From the NCBI GenBank assembly GCA_029204225.1, contig CM055095.1, forward strand, positions 54,897,612 to 54,961,611: DNA of 64,000 bases, in the 5' to 3' direction. This document shows, one piece after another, positions 20,871 to 30,340 of this stretch. A model generated the notes under the pieces. It made no database searches. It was not told the DNA's origin and was given only the letters and a program-made list of their open reading frames with translations. Both the position numbers and the translations under genes were made by a program. The DNA is from Diphasiastrum complanatum. Lineage: Eukaryota > Streptophyta > Lycopodiopsida > Lycopodiales > Lycopodiaceae. Every line of letters begins with the position of its first letter. Positions within the stretch are counted from its first letter, which is position 1.

Positions 20871-21480
20871 GCATGTAAGTAGCTCTCCTTATGTAATTTG
20901 ATTGGAGCATTTGCTGGAAGGTGTTAACCATTATGCAAGTGTGTTTTCAGGTTCTTAACAGGTTGAGGAACATTCTCATGTGAAGTGATCTTAGATCTAC
21001 ATCTAAACACCAAGATTTGACAAGATAGTGAAGCTAGTCTTGTGATTCACTAAGTGTGCTCATTCATTCACCTCTAAATCTTGTATTTATCACTTGCTGG
21101 AGTTTATAAACTTTTAGAAGTGTGGTTTACATGTGGTTTTACAGGTTGAATCAATATCTTAGTGTGTTGATCATATGTTGATCAAGTTTGTTCATTACTA
21201 GGTAATCTTGGCATCCTAGTTTTGGGTATTTTCTAAGATTGCAAGTAACTCTTCACACCATAACTTGATTTGGTCACTTGCTGGAAAGTTTGAGAGCTTA
21301 AGCAAGAGTGTGTTCAGGTTGGTTTGATTTTGTAATCCATTCTTAGTGTGTGCAAAGTGTTGCATGTGTTTCAATCTTCCTTTCTATGCTTGGAAACCAT
21401 CTAGGTTCAAGATAGAAGTGTTTTAGGGTCCTAAATCTTCATAGATCTCTTTATCTATCATTTGTTGAGAGAAAAGTGAG
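20871..21480 (+). repeat. Leader of element A: three ~184-bp diverged tandem units
   Basis: The anchor TTGCTGGA recurs at 20911, 21094 and 21278, a spacing of 183 and 184 bp. Each unit then has an AGTGTG segment and a T-rich (A/T)CAGGTT motif (TTTTCAGGTT, TTTTACAGGTT, TGTTCAGGTT). A weaker related segment occurs inside the LTR around 20734 and 20778, so the array seems to begin in U5. The units resemble splice acceptors in form, but no splicing is shown. Confidence 0.65.
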
Positions 21481-21529
21481 TGATAAGTGCTTTAGGACAG
21501 AACCTAAAAGTTGAAGAAACATTAGAATC

Positions 21530-24500
21530 ATGGCTTCCAATGGTGGGATCATGCTAGAGTCTAGTGAAAGGTTGAGTTCATCAAACTACTCTACTTGGAA
21601 AGTGAGGATGGAGTCCTTACTTGAGTTGAATGAACTCATGGACATAGTTGCAGAAATTGAAGAGAGACCTCTCACACTTCAAGAGCAACAAAGGTTTGAT
21701 AAGAAGGCCAAAAGGGCTCTTCATATCATTAAAATGAATGTTACAAATGAACTTCTCAAGGAAGTTGGAAAGTGTCAAAGTGCAAGTGAGGCATGGAATG
21801 CCTTAAAGAAGCTCTTTGAATCAAAGTCCACATCTAGGGTATTGACCCTAAGGAGACAAATATTTTCTAGTAGGCAAAGAGAGGGTGAAAGTGCTCATGC
21901 ATTTATCTTGAGAGTTAAGTCCCTAAGTGATGATTTAGCATGCATTGATGAGAACATAAAAGATGGTGAAATAGTCCAAGTTATGTTGAATGGTTTGCTA
22001 AATGAACATGCTAACCTTGTGCAAAGTTTTGCCATTCAAAGAGTCTTGCCAAGTGTGGTTGACTTGCAAGAAATCTTATTGGCTGAAGAACATAGGTTGC
22101 AATCAAAGCTTGATGGTGCATCCTTGCAAGGTGGAGGTGAAGAGGCTTTCTTCACAAAAGGCAAATTCAAGGGCAAAGGTAAAGGCAAAGGGAAATGGTC
22201 CAAAGGTGGTAACTTTGATCATGATGATCACTCTTCCTCTTCCTCTTCTACTAAGAACAATAAGTCAAAGTTCAAGTGCTTTTATTGTGGGATAAAAGGT
22301 CATTTTGCAAATGAATGTTATAAGAAGAAAAGAGAGCAAGGAGAGAGGCAAGGAAATCTTACAATAGATGAGGAAGAACATAACACATGTGAATCACTTG
22401 TTATGACTTCAAGTTTGTTAGCCAACATAGATGATAATGATCCTTGGTGGATTGATAGTGGAGCCTCATCTCACATGACAAGACATAAGGAATACTTTAC
22501 ATCCTTATTGTCTTATGAGGGAGAAGGTAACATCATCTACACTGCAAATGATGGTCAATGTGACATCAAAGGCATAGGCACTATTCCTATTTCCCTTTCA
22601 ACAAATAGGAAAGCAAATCTTGAAAATGTTTTGTACATTCCTTCAATCACTAAGAATTTGCTTAGTGTAAGTCAAATGATTGACAAAGGACTTGATGTGG
22701 AGTTCATTGGAGATGCATGTTTGATAAGTAAATGTGGATCCTTGATTGCTCAAGGTAGGAGGCATGGTAAACTTTTCAAGCTTGATGCATGTGTGATCTC
22801 TAATCATGAAGGATGTATGGCTAGGGAGCAATTGACAAACCAAGAAGCTTGGCACAAGAGGTTGGGCCATCCCAACTTCAAATCTTTGGAGGTAATGGCA
22901 AAGAAAGAGCTTGTTCTTGGTCTCCCTAAAAGTCTTGTTGCAAACAATAGTGTTTGTGAACATTGTGCCTTGTCCAAATCTCATAGACTTGCTTATTCTA
23001 GATCTACTTCTAGATCTAAAGAAGCTTTTCAACTTGTGCATTCTGATATTCATTCTTCTAGTACAACTAGCAATGGTGGGGCAAAGATGTATGCAACTTT
23101 CATTGATGACTTTAGTAGGTATACTTGGATCTATCTTCTTAAAAGTAAGGATGAAGTGTTTGCTGCATTTGTCAAGTTCAAGAATGAAATGGAAAACCAA
23201 TTCAATACAAAGATCAAATGCTTAAGATCTGATAATGGAGGGGAATACACCTCAAATAGGTTCAAAGACTTTTGTATAGCACATGGGATTAAGAGGGAGA
23301 TGTCTAGTCCTAGGACTCCACAACAGAATGGAGTGGCCGAGAGGAAGAATAGAACCCTTTGTGAATGTGCCAAGGCAATGAGACTACATGCTAATCTTGC
23401 TAAGTCTTTTTGGGGGGAAGCTTTAGCATGTGCTAACTATCTATGTAATAGATGGACAAGTGCTTCCTTGGATGGTAAAACTCCTCATGAGGTTCTTTAT
23501 GGTAGAAGGCCGAGTGTCAAGCATTGTAGGATCTTTGGATGTACATGTTTTGTCAATATCACACTTGATGATAGAACTAAAGAAGATCCTTCATCAAAGA
23601 AGGGTGTGTTTGTTGGCTATAGTGAAGTAAGCAAGGCTTACAAAGTGTACATTCCTTCTACAAAGAAAGTTGTCATAAGTAGGGATGTCATCTTTCATGA
23701 AGAGAATGTTTCCAATGTTGTTGATGTTGATGTTGATGTGCCTACTAATCATCATGATGTGCAAGATGTCTTGGATGAAGATGGAGATGCCACTCCAAAG
23801 CAAACTTCAAGGAAGACTCAAAGGCAAAGGGCTAAGCCATCAAGGCTAACCTATGATGAAAAAGGAAAGCAAGTGGTGGACAACTCTAACTTTGCTTTTC
23901 TTACCTCTTTTGATGAACCAACTTGTGTAGGTGAAGCAATTCAAAAGAAGGAATGGATCCAAGCCATGGATCATGAGCATCAAGCACTCATCAAAAGCAA
24001 CACATGGAGGTTGGTAAAGCTTCCAAAGGACAAGAAGGCAATTGGTTGTAAGTGGATCTTCAAGATCAAGACAAATCAAGATGGATCAATCAACAAGTAC
24101 AAGGCAAGGTTGGTGGCAAAGGGGTATGCTCAAGAATATGGTATTGACTATGATGAGACCTTTGCACCCGTGGCAAAGATGGTAACTATTCGAATCCTAA
24201 TCTCTCTTGCAACTCTTTATGATTGGGATATGTGGCAAATGGATGTTACTAATGCCTTCTTGAATGGTGATCTTGAAGAAGATATTTACATGGAGCAACC
24301 CGAGGGCTATGTTTCACATGATGAGCCTAATCATGTGTGCTATCTCCAAAAGAGTTTGTATGGGCTAAAGCAAGCACCAAGGAGTTGGTATGCTAAGCTC
24401 AATTCCTTCTTACTTTCTCAAAACTTTGTTATGAGTGAGTATGATCATTCTCTCTACTTTAGATTGAATGAAAATGATATCACTTTACTTTTGATCTATG

Positions 24501-25483
24501 TTGATGACATTACCTTAAGTGGTGGTAACAATCTAGATATAGATGAAATCAAGATGGCACTCAAAAGAGAGTTTGAAATTCAAGATCTTGGTAAACTTCA
24601 TTATATCTTAGGAATAGAGATTATTAGAACTTCTAAATCTACATTCATATGTCAAGAAAAGTATGTTAACTCTATTCTAAAAAGGTTTCATATGGAAGAT
24701 TGTAAAGTTGTTTCTACTCCTATGGAATCAAATGTAAAGCTAACTACAAGAAGTAATGAAAGATCCTTCAAGGACATTACTCTCTATAGAAAGCTAATAG
24801 GATCTCTTATATGGTTAACCATCACAAGACCTGATCTAAGCTTTGTGGTTGGTAAACTAAGTCAATTTATGCAAGATCCTAGTGAGGCTCATTGGAAGCT
24901 AGGAAAGAGAGTACTTAGATACATCTCGGGATCTAGAGATTTTGGCATCTTGTATGGAGGTACTACACCTAACCTTTGTGGATTTTCAGATTCAGATTTT
25001 GCAGGTGATCAAATGGATAGGAAGTCAACAAGTGCCTTTGCAATCTATCTTGGAGATGGAGTGGTCTCATGGCTATCAAAGAAGCAACCAACTATCTCTC
25101 TATCTTCCACCGAAGCCGAGTACAAGGCATTAACAACATGCACCAAGGAGATTCTTTGGATCAAGAGGATGTTATTGGATCTTCACTTGCTGGAACCAGA
25201 GAAGACTCCAATCATACTTTGTGATAACCTTTCAGCCCAAAGCTTGGCAAGCAATCCTGTTTTTCATGCAAGGAGCAAGCACATTGAGATTGCTCACCAT
25301 TTTGTGAGAGATCAAGTCATTGCCAAAGAGGTGGAGCTTCAACATGTCTCTTCAAAGGAGTGTGTGGCTGATATCTTCACCAAACCATTGGGAAAGGACC
25401 TATATTTAATGCATAGATCTAATCTTGGAATGTGCTCAAAGACTATGTTGAAACTAGCATCCAATGTTGAAGAGGGAGTGTGA
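21530..25483 (+). CDS. Element A gag-pol polyprotein (Ty1/copia), intact
   Basis: This 1317-residue polyprotein is full length for copia. In order it has: gag with LSSSNYSTWKVRMESLLELN; zinc knuckle CFYCGIKGHFANEC (about 250-263); aspartic protease WWIDSGASSHM (Asp about 308); GAG-pre-integrase WHKRLGHPNF...CEHC; integrase with Asp505 (HSDIH), Asp568 (SDNGGEY) and Glu604 (GVAERKN), a D-D35-E spacing; RT with KYKARLVAKGYAQ and YVDD (about 990-993); and RNase H with SDSDFAGD, SSTEAEYKAL and LCDNLSAQ. It supplies particle, protease, reverse transcriptase and integrase. The stop codon TGA is formed by bases 3-5 of the 3' LTR. All catalytic motifs are intact, so the protein could be active. Related to B, C and D by gag sequence. 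Confidence 0.95.
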   Translation: MASNGGIMLESSERLSSSNYSTWKVRMESLLELNELMDIVAEIEERPLTLQEQQRFDKKAKRALHIIKMNVTNELLKEVGKCQSASEAWNALKKLFESKSTSRVLTLRRQIFSSRQREGESAHAFILRVKSLSDDLACIDENIKDGEIVQVMLNGLLNEHANLVQSFAIQRVLPSVVDLQEILLAEEHRLQSKLDGASLQGGGEEAFFTKGKFKGKGKGKGKWSKGGNFDHDDHSSSSSSTKNNKSKFKCFYCGIKGHFANECYKKKREQGERQGNLTIDEEEHNTCESLVMTSSLLANIDDNDPWWIDSGASSHMTRHKEYFTSLLSYEGEGNIIYTANDGQCDIKGIGTIPISLSTNRKANLENVLYIPSITKNLLSVSQMIDKGLDVEFIGDACLISKCGSLIAQGRRHGKLFKLDACVISNHEGCMAREQLTNQEAWHKRLGHPNFKSLEVMAKKELVLGLPKSLVANNSVCEHCALSKSHRLAYSRSTSRSKEAFQLVHSDIHSSSTTSNGGAKMYATFIDDFSRYTWIYLLKSKDEVFAAFVKFKNEMENQFNTKIKCLRSDNGGEYTSNRFKDFCIAHGIKREMSSPRTPQQNGVAERKNRTLCECAKAMRLHANLAKSFWGEALACANYLCNRWTSASLDGKTPHEVLYGRRPSVKHCRIFGCTCFVNITLDDRTKEDPSSKKGVFVGYSEVSKAYKVYIPSTKKVVISRDVIFHEENVSNVVDVDVDVPTNHHDVQDVLDEDGDATPKQTSRKTQRQRAKPSRLTYDEKGKQVVDNSNFAFLTSFDEPTCVGEAIQKKEWIQAMDHEHQALIKSNTWRLVKLPKDKKAIGCKWIFKIKTNQDGSINKYKARLVAKGYAQEYGIDYDETFAPVAKMVTIRILISLATLYDWDMWQMDVTNAFLNGDLEEDIYMEQPEGYVSHDEPNHVCYLQKSLYGLKQAPRSWYAKLNSFLLSQNFVMSEYDHSLYFRLNENDITLLLIYVDDITLSGGNNLDIDEIKMALKREFEIQDLGKLHYILGIEIIRTSKSTFICQEKYVNSILKRFHMEDCKVVSTPMESNVKLTTRSNERSFKDITLYRKLIGSLIWLTITRPDLSFVVGKLSQFMQDPSEAHWKLGKRVLRYISGSRDFGILYGGTTPNLCGFSDSDFAGDQMDRKSTSAFAIYLGDGVVSWLSKKQPTISLSSTEAEYKALTTCTKEILWIKRMLLDLHLLEPEKTPIILCDNLSAQSLASNPVFHARSKHIEIAHHFVRDQVIAKEVELQHVSSKECVADIFTKPLGKDLYLMHRSNLGMCSKTMLKLASNVEEGV
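25469..25478 (+). other. Polypurine tract of element A
   Basis: GAAGAGGGAG directly abuts the 3' LTR and lies within the last codons of gag-pol. It would prime plus-strand DNA synthesis. The same tract precedes the LTR of element D on the minus strand. Confidence 0.8.
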
Positions 25484-26133
25484 AAATTGTCAACATTTCC
25501 TAGCTAGTTTGAGGCCTAAATTGGCTAAAATTGTAGATAGTTTTGGTTCTGGAGTTTTGCACGTGTGAACCAGGCCACAATGTTTTTATTTACTGTATTT
25601 TTTCAGTATGATGAAGTGTCAAACTTCATACCCTTCAAAATGAGACCATTTTGATGTATTTTGGTCATATAAGCCATTTTTAGCTATTTTTCCTATATAG
25701 GGAATATCTAGGGTCAAGTACCTTCTAGAGAGAGGAGAGAGAGTCATCTTCCTCATCCATAAATAGTAGGGAAGTCGTGGAGAACAGGTTGGAGAAACCT
25801 TTTGTATGCTTCATTGAGATCAATAGATCATTGTCATTGTTTCTTCCTCCATTGAGAGCATTGTTGTGTGTATTGTCTTCAAGCTATTGTGTATGATCTT
25901 AGGTGCTTTCCAAAAGTGATAGGCTGATGTATTATGGACTGTATAATGCTATTTTGGGCCGCACTTGATGTTTATGGAAGTTTCCATTTGTGATAAATGC
26001 TTTTTGATCAAGTTCTTTGCATTCTAGGTAGCATAGAATGTGTTGCCAATTCCTAGCTTATGTAGTTTGGAGTGCAAGCATTCAAGCCAATGATCTTGGA
26101 GTTTAGATCCACTTAGGATCTGTATTTTTCACA
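25479..26133 (+). mobile_element. Element A 3' LTR
   Basis: The LTR is 655 bp, starts TGTGAAAATT and ends ATTTTTCACA, with near-mirror termini of about 9-10 bp, longer than the usual TG...CA. It is followed by the GTTTC duplication. It carries CACGTG at 25560-25565. Its last ~35 bp are absent from the 5' copy. Confidence 0.9.
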
Positions 26134-26192
26134 GTTTCCAAAAACCTGCCAATTTGGGTATAGTATCAATGTCTTAAATGCACTTGTACTTG

Positions 26193-26204
26193 GCTCTGAT
26201 ACCA
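26193..26204 (-). other. Primer-binding site of element B
   Basis: The plus strand reads GCTCTGATACCA, the reverse complement of TGGTATCAGAGC. It directly abuts the end of the minus-strand LTR of B (ACTTTGACA on that strand). The adjoining leader was separated from gag by the insertion of A. Confidence 0.85.
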
Positions 26205-26735
26205 TGTCAAAGTACAAAAAAAAGGACCAAGAATGGATCTAAATCAGATCGACAAGTGTGATTGGGTGTTAGATTAGATCAACCTATCAATCTACACAAG
26301 ATTAGATAGCATTTAGGTCACATCTACATCAAGAAATCTAACAAGAACAATCATTATTGATCAAAACTTGTACTTGCTAGTTTCACACTTGTGAAAACTT
26401 GTTAGAGTACAGACAACAAACTGAGAATAAAGTATACTAAGCTTAGAACCCAATCAATGCATAAAATCACAAGACAAATGGAGAGATTACTCAAAAAATG
26501 CAGCAAAACCAAGATTTAGCTTCCATGTTCATTATGACCAAATGAGGCACTATATATACAAGAAGGAGAGCTCGAGCTGCTGTTGAGTCACTAATCTGGC
26601 ATGTGTGAGAGTGCCTAGTCACCTAAGGATCCGTCACTTGGCACATGGTCCATGACTTCCATGATTTAAGGCACCTCCTTGATTTTGGGTGATTAGTTGG
26701 ATTCACATGTGTGAAATACAATAGCTTACTACAGC
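26205..26735 (-). mobile_element. Element B 5' LTR (approximate)
   Basis: The inner edge is fixed by the primer site: the minus strand ends GTACTTTGACA. A minus-strand TATA-like TATATATAG lies at about 26551-26559, and a CACATGTGTG palindrome near 26702. The outer edge near 26735 (TGTAGTAAGC on the minus strand) is a guess, because the DNA beyond resembles the leader of element C/D. Length about 530 bp. Confidence 0.5.
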
Positions 26736-28650
26736 AACAGTTCTTTATCATTCATATCTGATTTTTTCAAGATCTATTAGAGTTTATGGCTTCTATGCAT
26801 TGTTAGAGCTAGATTTCTACATTGTCATTGGTGCTAGATGTGCTATCTTAAGTAATCCTTGGTGGAATGTGGTGACTTTAATTGCTATGAATAGGTCTTA
26901 TTGCATCCTTCAAGATAGTATATCAACTTATTAGCATTTGCATATAGAATTTGCAAGATTCAATTTTTTGTACTTTGGTCAAAATCCTAAATTTGTTTGG
27001 ATCTCTTGTGTTTGAGGTTGCTGGACCTTTCAAGAGTGTGTTTCAAGTTTAGGAAGTGAAAGAATTCATGAGATTGTAGGTTGATCATTTGTTGATCAAG
27101 TATCTTCCATTCTATGTGTTGGATTTCTAGGTTTGGTGCAAGAAAGAGATTTGAGATGTTCCATATCTTTGTGATTTCTTCTTATTTGTTGACATTCAAG
27201 AGAGTGCTTTGTGCATTTGAGGTGGTTGGAAGGTGAGAATGGAGTCTCTCCTTGAGATGAATGATTTGATGGACATTGTTGTAGGTGTAGAGGAAAGACC
27301 CATGGCACAACAATATCAAGGGAGGTATGACAAGAGGGCAAAGATCCATGTTACCAATGAACTTCTCAAGGAAGTTGGTAAGTGTACTTCATCAAGTGAG
27401 GCTTGGGAAGCTTTGAAGAAGCTTTATGAATCCAAGTCTACATCAAGGGTACTACTTAGGAGACAAATCTTTCAATGTTTGCAAAAGAAAGATGTATGCT
27501 TTTGTTTTGAGGGTTAATACTAGAGTTGTTTTCAACACATTTTTTGTGTGTGTGCGCATAAAAGTGTGCACAAAACCCTTGGTCACTTGACGAGACATAA
27601 CATGCGATCAAATGATTGAAATTTCAATCTTTCAATTGTATGACTCTCCATTATGTTATTGGAAGACTTAAATTTTTTTCTCTCAATTGATGGCAATTTG
27701 CCCCCAATAAACTTCAATTTTCAGCACTTCACATGGGTAACTTTAGGTGCACGTATATATGTCTATGGGACTCCAAATTCAATTTTTTCTTATAGACATA
27801 TTTCTATGGTTATAAAGGATTTTTGAAAGTAGACAGCCAAAGAAAGGGTTGTAAAAAACACCTCTAAAAGAGCTAAAACTTTCTAGCACTTTTCAGTTAT
27901 TTTCAATACTTTTCACCACTTGACATGCTTAACTTTAGATGCACATATCTATCTCTACATAACTCCAAATTGGAAAAAATAAGAGAGACATGTTTCTATG
28001 GCCATATAATACTTTTTAAAGTAGACAAACCAAAATAATATTGTTAAAATCATGGTATTACACACTCATATATGGTATTTCTAGTTTTGGTGATTTTTCT
28101 CAACACTTAGAAGAGTAACTTTAATGCACGTATCTATCTCTATAGTCTCCAAATTCAAATTTTTTTTAACAAGCATGTTTCTATAATCATATAGGATTTT
28201 TAAGAGTAAACAGACTAAAAATTAAATGTAAAATTCACACCAGTGTAGTCCCATATATGAAAATATTGAAGTTTCATCAAAACCCCCACATGTTTGACAC
28301 ATCATATCTTACATATAAATTGCTCAAAATGAAGGTCTCAAAATTTTTAATCAGTAAATGTATATATGAAGAACACACATCTGAAAGGATTTGATGTGAT
28401 TCATCATAGTTTATGAGATATGATTTTTTAAATAAGTGCTTGTGTGCATTTTGTGACAACTTTAGTGTTAAAACACTCAATGATGAATAAGCATGCATTG
28501 ATGAGAGCATTAAGGAGGTAGAACTTGTTCAAGTTATACTTAATGGCTTGTTGGATGATCATGCTAATCTTGTTCAAAGTTTTGCTATTCAAAAGACTTT
28601 TCCAACCCATCTTAGTGATAGTTGTTGGATGGAGCATGCTTTTCAAAAAG
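26736..28650 (+). pseudogene. Copia element C: leader and gag fragment, hosting a TTAA element
   Basis: Leader DNA up to about 27230 aligns with the leader of element D (shared GAGGTTGCTGGAC and GTTGATCA blocks). Gag runs 27230-27517 (RMESLLEMNDLMDIVVGVEE, NELLKEVGKCTSSSEAW, YESKSTSRV). It is interrupted by the element at 27518-28467 and resumes at 28472 (ACIDESIK, VQVILNGLLDDHANLVQSFA), fading by about 28640. A deletion in the KKALHMIKM region and an in-frame stop near 28487 show decay. No protease, integrase or RT follows. Confidence 0.75.
27518..28467 (+). mobile_element. 950-bp TTAA-flanked non-autonomous element, copy 1
   Basis: The flanks are TTAA at 27514-27517 and 28468-28471, and removing the insert with one TTAA restores the gag frame of element C. 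Terminal inverted repeats are TACTAGAGTTGT at the left and, read inward from the right, CACTAAAGTTGT; copy 2 has CACTAGAGTTGTTTTCA. Inside are three diverged units of about 190 bp, with anchors TAACTTTAG(G/A)TGCAC at 27738 and 27930 and TAACTTTAATGCAC at 28116. No ORF for a transposase exists. A TTAA duplication recalls piggyBac, but the CACTA-like ends do not match that superfamily, so the class is uncertain. Confidence 0.8.
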
Positions 28651-29424
28651 AGAATGTATCATATTAAGTCAAATAATGTAATTTAGTTGACTCGAGGGTT
28701 GTGAATGGAAAGTGGGTTTTTGATTGGGGGGTTAGGGCAACTCTCATGTGAATACTTTTGGGCTAGGGCCAATGAATCTCTTACCAAATCTGGCCACCAC
28801 ATTATAGTGCCACAATGTACATATTTCTTAATAAGCAATGGTAGATATGATGATTTTGCGAGAAATCCACGAGGTTTACTAGGCCAATTGGGTCTAAACT
28901 TCAAAATTGCACACGATTATGAATACATAGTGACTTGTTCCCACCCATTTTGCATGTCGTGCCATTAAAATCATAAGAAGTAAAAACATCATTTGAACCT
29001 CCATCAATGCAACATAAGGAGTCTGTATAGGGAGGAATTGGCTCAGCTTATAGGCTCATCAATTCATATCTCCCCATGCCTTATCCATCCAAGTGGCTCA
29101 AGCCTCCCCTAATACATTTTCGAAATAATGGGTGAAGTTTTTTTTCACCAAAGTAGGTGTTTAAGACAAGTTTCGTCCACTTGGAGATATCTGATTCGGG
29201 AAGAACAAAGTTGTTATACACCGAAGTTTCTAGCCTTTCCAAAAGTGTTGCCTTCTAACTTAGTATGTTTGATAGTGACTTGAAGGGAAACAACATTACC
29301 AAAAAAAAAAATGCATTGCCTTTGCCTCCATCACTACAATTGTAGCTCACGTGGAGTTATCTAATTGGGGAAGAGCAAAGTTGCTATATGCGGTTGCCTT
29401 CCAACCTACTATAAGGGAAGAAAC
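28651..29424. other. Intergenic DNA, no gene seen
   Basis: Overlapping open frames on both strands at 28683-28968 have no recognisable motif. Nothing else is supported. Confidence 0.35.
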
Positions 29425-29635
29425 ACTATTTTATGTAGCGGTCTCCCTGGTTAGCAATACCTAGTCCGTAAAATCAGTTTTTAAATTTTTACAAAGGAAA
29501 TGGTGATGCCTCACAAAACGTAATCTGTGGGGCAAATTTTTTTTTAACAAATTTTTTTTACAGGTGCACGTAAAAAAATTCACTGTTTTTTTACTATTTT
29601 ATGTAGCGGTCTCCGTGGCTAGCACTACCTAGTCC
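29425..29635. repeat. Direct repeat (~43 bp) 168 bp apart
   Basis: ACTATTTTATGTAGCGGTCT begins at 29425 and again at 29593. Similarity continues to CTAGTCC (29467 and 29635) with four differences. The DNA between has long poly-T runs. The arrangement could be two units of a longer repeat or a local duplication. Confidence 0.7.
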
Positions 29636-30340
29636 AAAACCACATAGAGGTATCATGTTGCAAACCCAAAAGAACTCAAGAGGAAAACACACTCACAAGA
29701 AGGAAGATGAAAAAGAGGGCCAAGGCCGAAGGGAAGAGAAATGTCAATGCCTTGCGGACCAAGTTTGCCACCGAAAGAGACCAATGGTCGGGCCAGAAAC
29801 CCAACGGTCAGTAGCAATGGCCGGTGGCGGCTTCCGGGTGGAGACAGGGTGGATGTGCCACTGGAGGCAGCTTCCGGTACTGCGGTCAGAAAGCGGGAGG
29901 CAGAATCCAGAGAAAGGATACGCGACGAAACGCGTCTGCACCAAAATAAATAAACCATAAATAAATAAATTATTGTTTCTATTTTAGAGTGCGGACTTTT
30001 CAGTTTTAACGAATCACAGCTTTTCCTTATTTTAAGTGATAAAGCGTCGCTTTTTCGCTTTAAAGTTTTCATTTAAAATTGTAAAGTAATAAAAATATCA
30101 AAATTGAAGTTTAATTTTAGCAGATATTTGATCCCCCTTTCATTTTCCCATTATCCCTTTTATAATTTTTGTGTGTTGAAAAAGCAATGAGATTTTTCCA
30201 TGCCCTCCAAAATATCCAAATCCCCCCCTTGTTGGCCCACCCCCATGACTTTTTTTTAAGGATAGATTTTTTTCATTTGATCCTAAAATTCCTCTATAAA
30301 AATCCCAGCCCACGTGTCTTGTTAGATTCATTGATTTGAT
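29636..30340. other. GC-richer island with no identified gene, then promoter-like DNA
   Basis: From 29700 to 29940 the base composition is more GC-rich than its surroundings and is open on both strands (29653-30072 minus, 29655-29960 plus). None of the translations has a motif I recognise. At 30293-30320 a TATAAAA box is followed by CACGTGTC, but no coding frame follows downstream on the plus strand. Confidence 0.3.

Larger units (their letters stand above)
20246..26138 (+). mobile_element. Copia element A, young, intact gag-pol, inserted in B
   Basis: Target duplications GTTTC lie at 20246-20250 and 26134-26138. LTRs begin TGTGAAAATT, and the 3' LTR ends TTTTTCACA. Over about 600 bp the two LTRs differ at only about one or two positions, indicating a very recent insertion. 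One 1317-codon gag-pol ORF is uninterrupted. The 5' LTR lacks the terminal ~35 bp of the 3' LTR, and no TGGTATCAGAGC primer site is found before gag. Confidence 0.9.
16205..26735 (-). mobile_element. Copia element B, decayed, 3'-truncated, split by element A
   Basis: Read on the minus strand: LTR (about 26735-26205), primer site (26204-26193), leader (26192-26139, continuing 20245-19760), gag (19759-18851), protease and integrase (18850-17409), RT and RNase H (17412-16205). Element A (20251-26133) with duplications GTTTC sits within the leader. The RNase H end and 3' LTR are missing. The gag-pol has many stops and shifts, so B is clearly older than A. Confidence 0.75.

Noticed and set aside
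22643-23200. 185-codon antisense frame inside element A
   Set aside because: It is a shadow of the intact gag-pol on the other strand. The same applies to the antisense frames over element D.
27518-28467. Assigning the TTAA element to CACTA transposons
   Set aside because: CACTA elements make 3-bp target duplications, while here the duplication is TTAA and no CACTA transposase or typical subterminal repeats are seen.
29653-30072. Overlapping open frames on both strands in the GC-rich island
   Set aside because: Both strands are open because of composition. No motif, splice structure or start context supports a gene.
30293-30320. TATAAAA followed by CACGTGTC as a host gene promoter
   Set aside because: No coding frame follows on the plus strand for over 1 kb, so there is no gene to assign it to.
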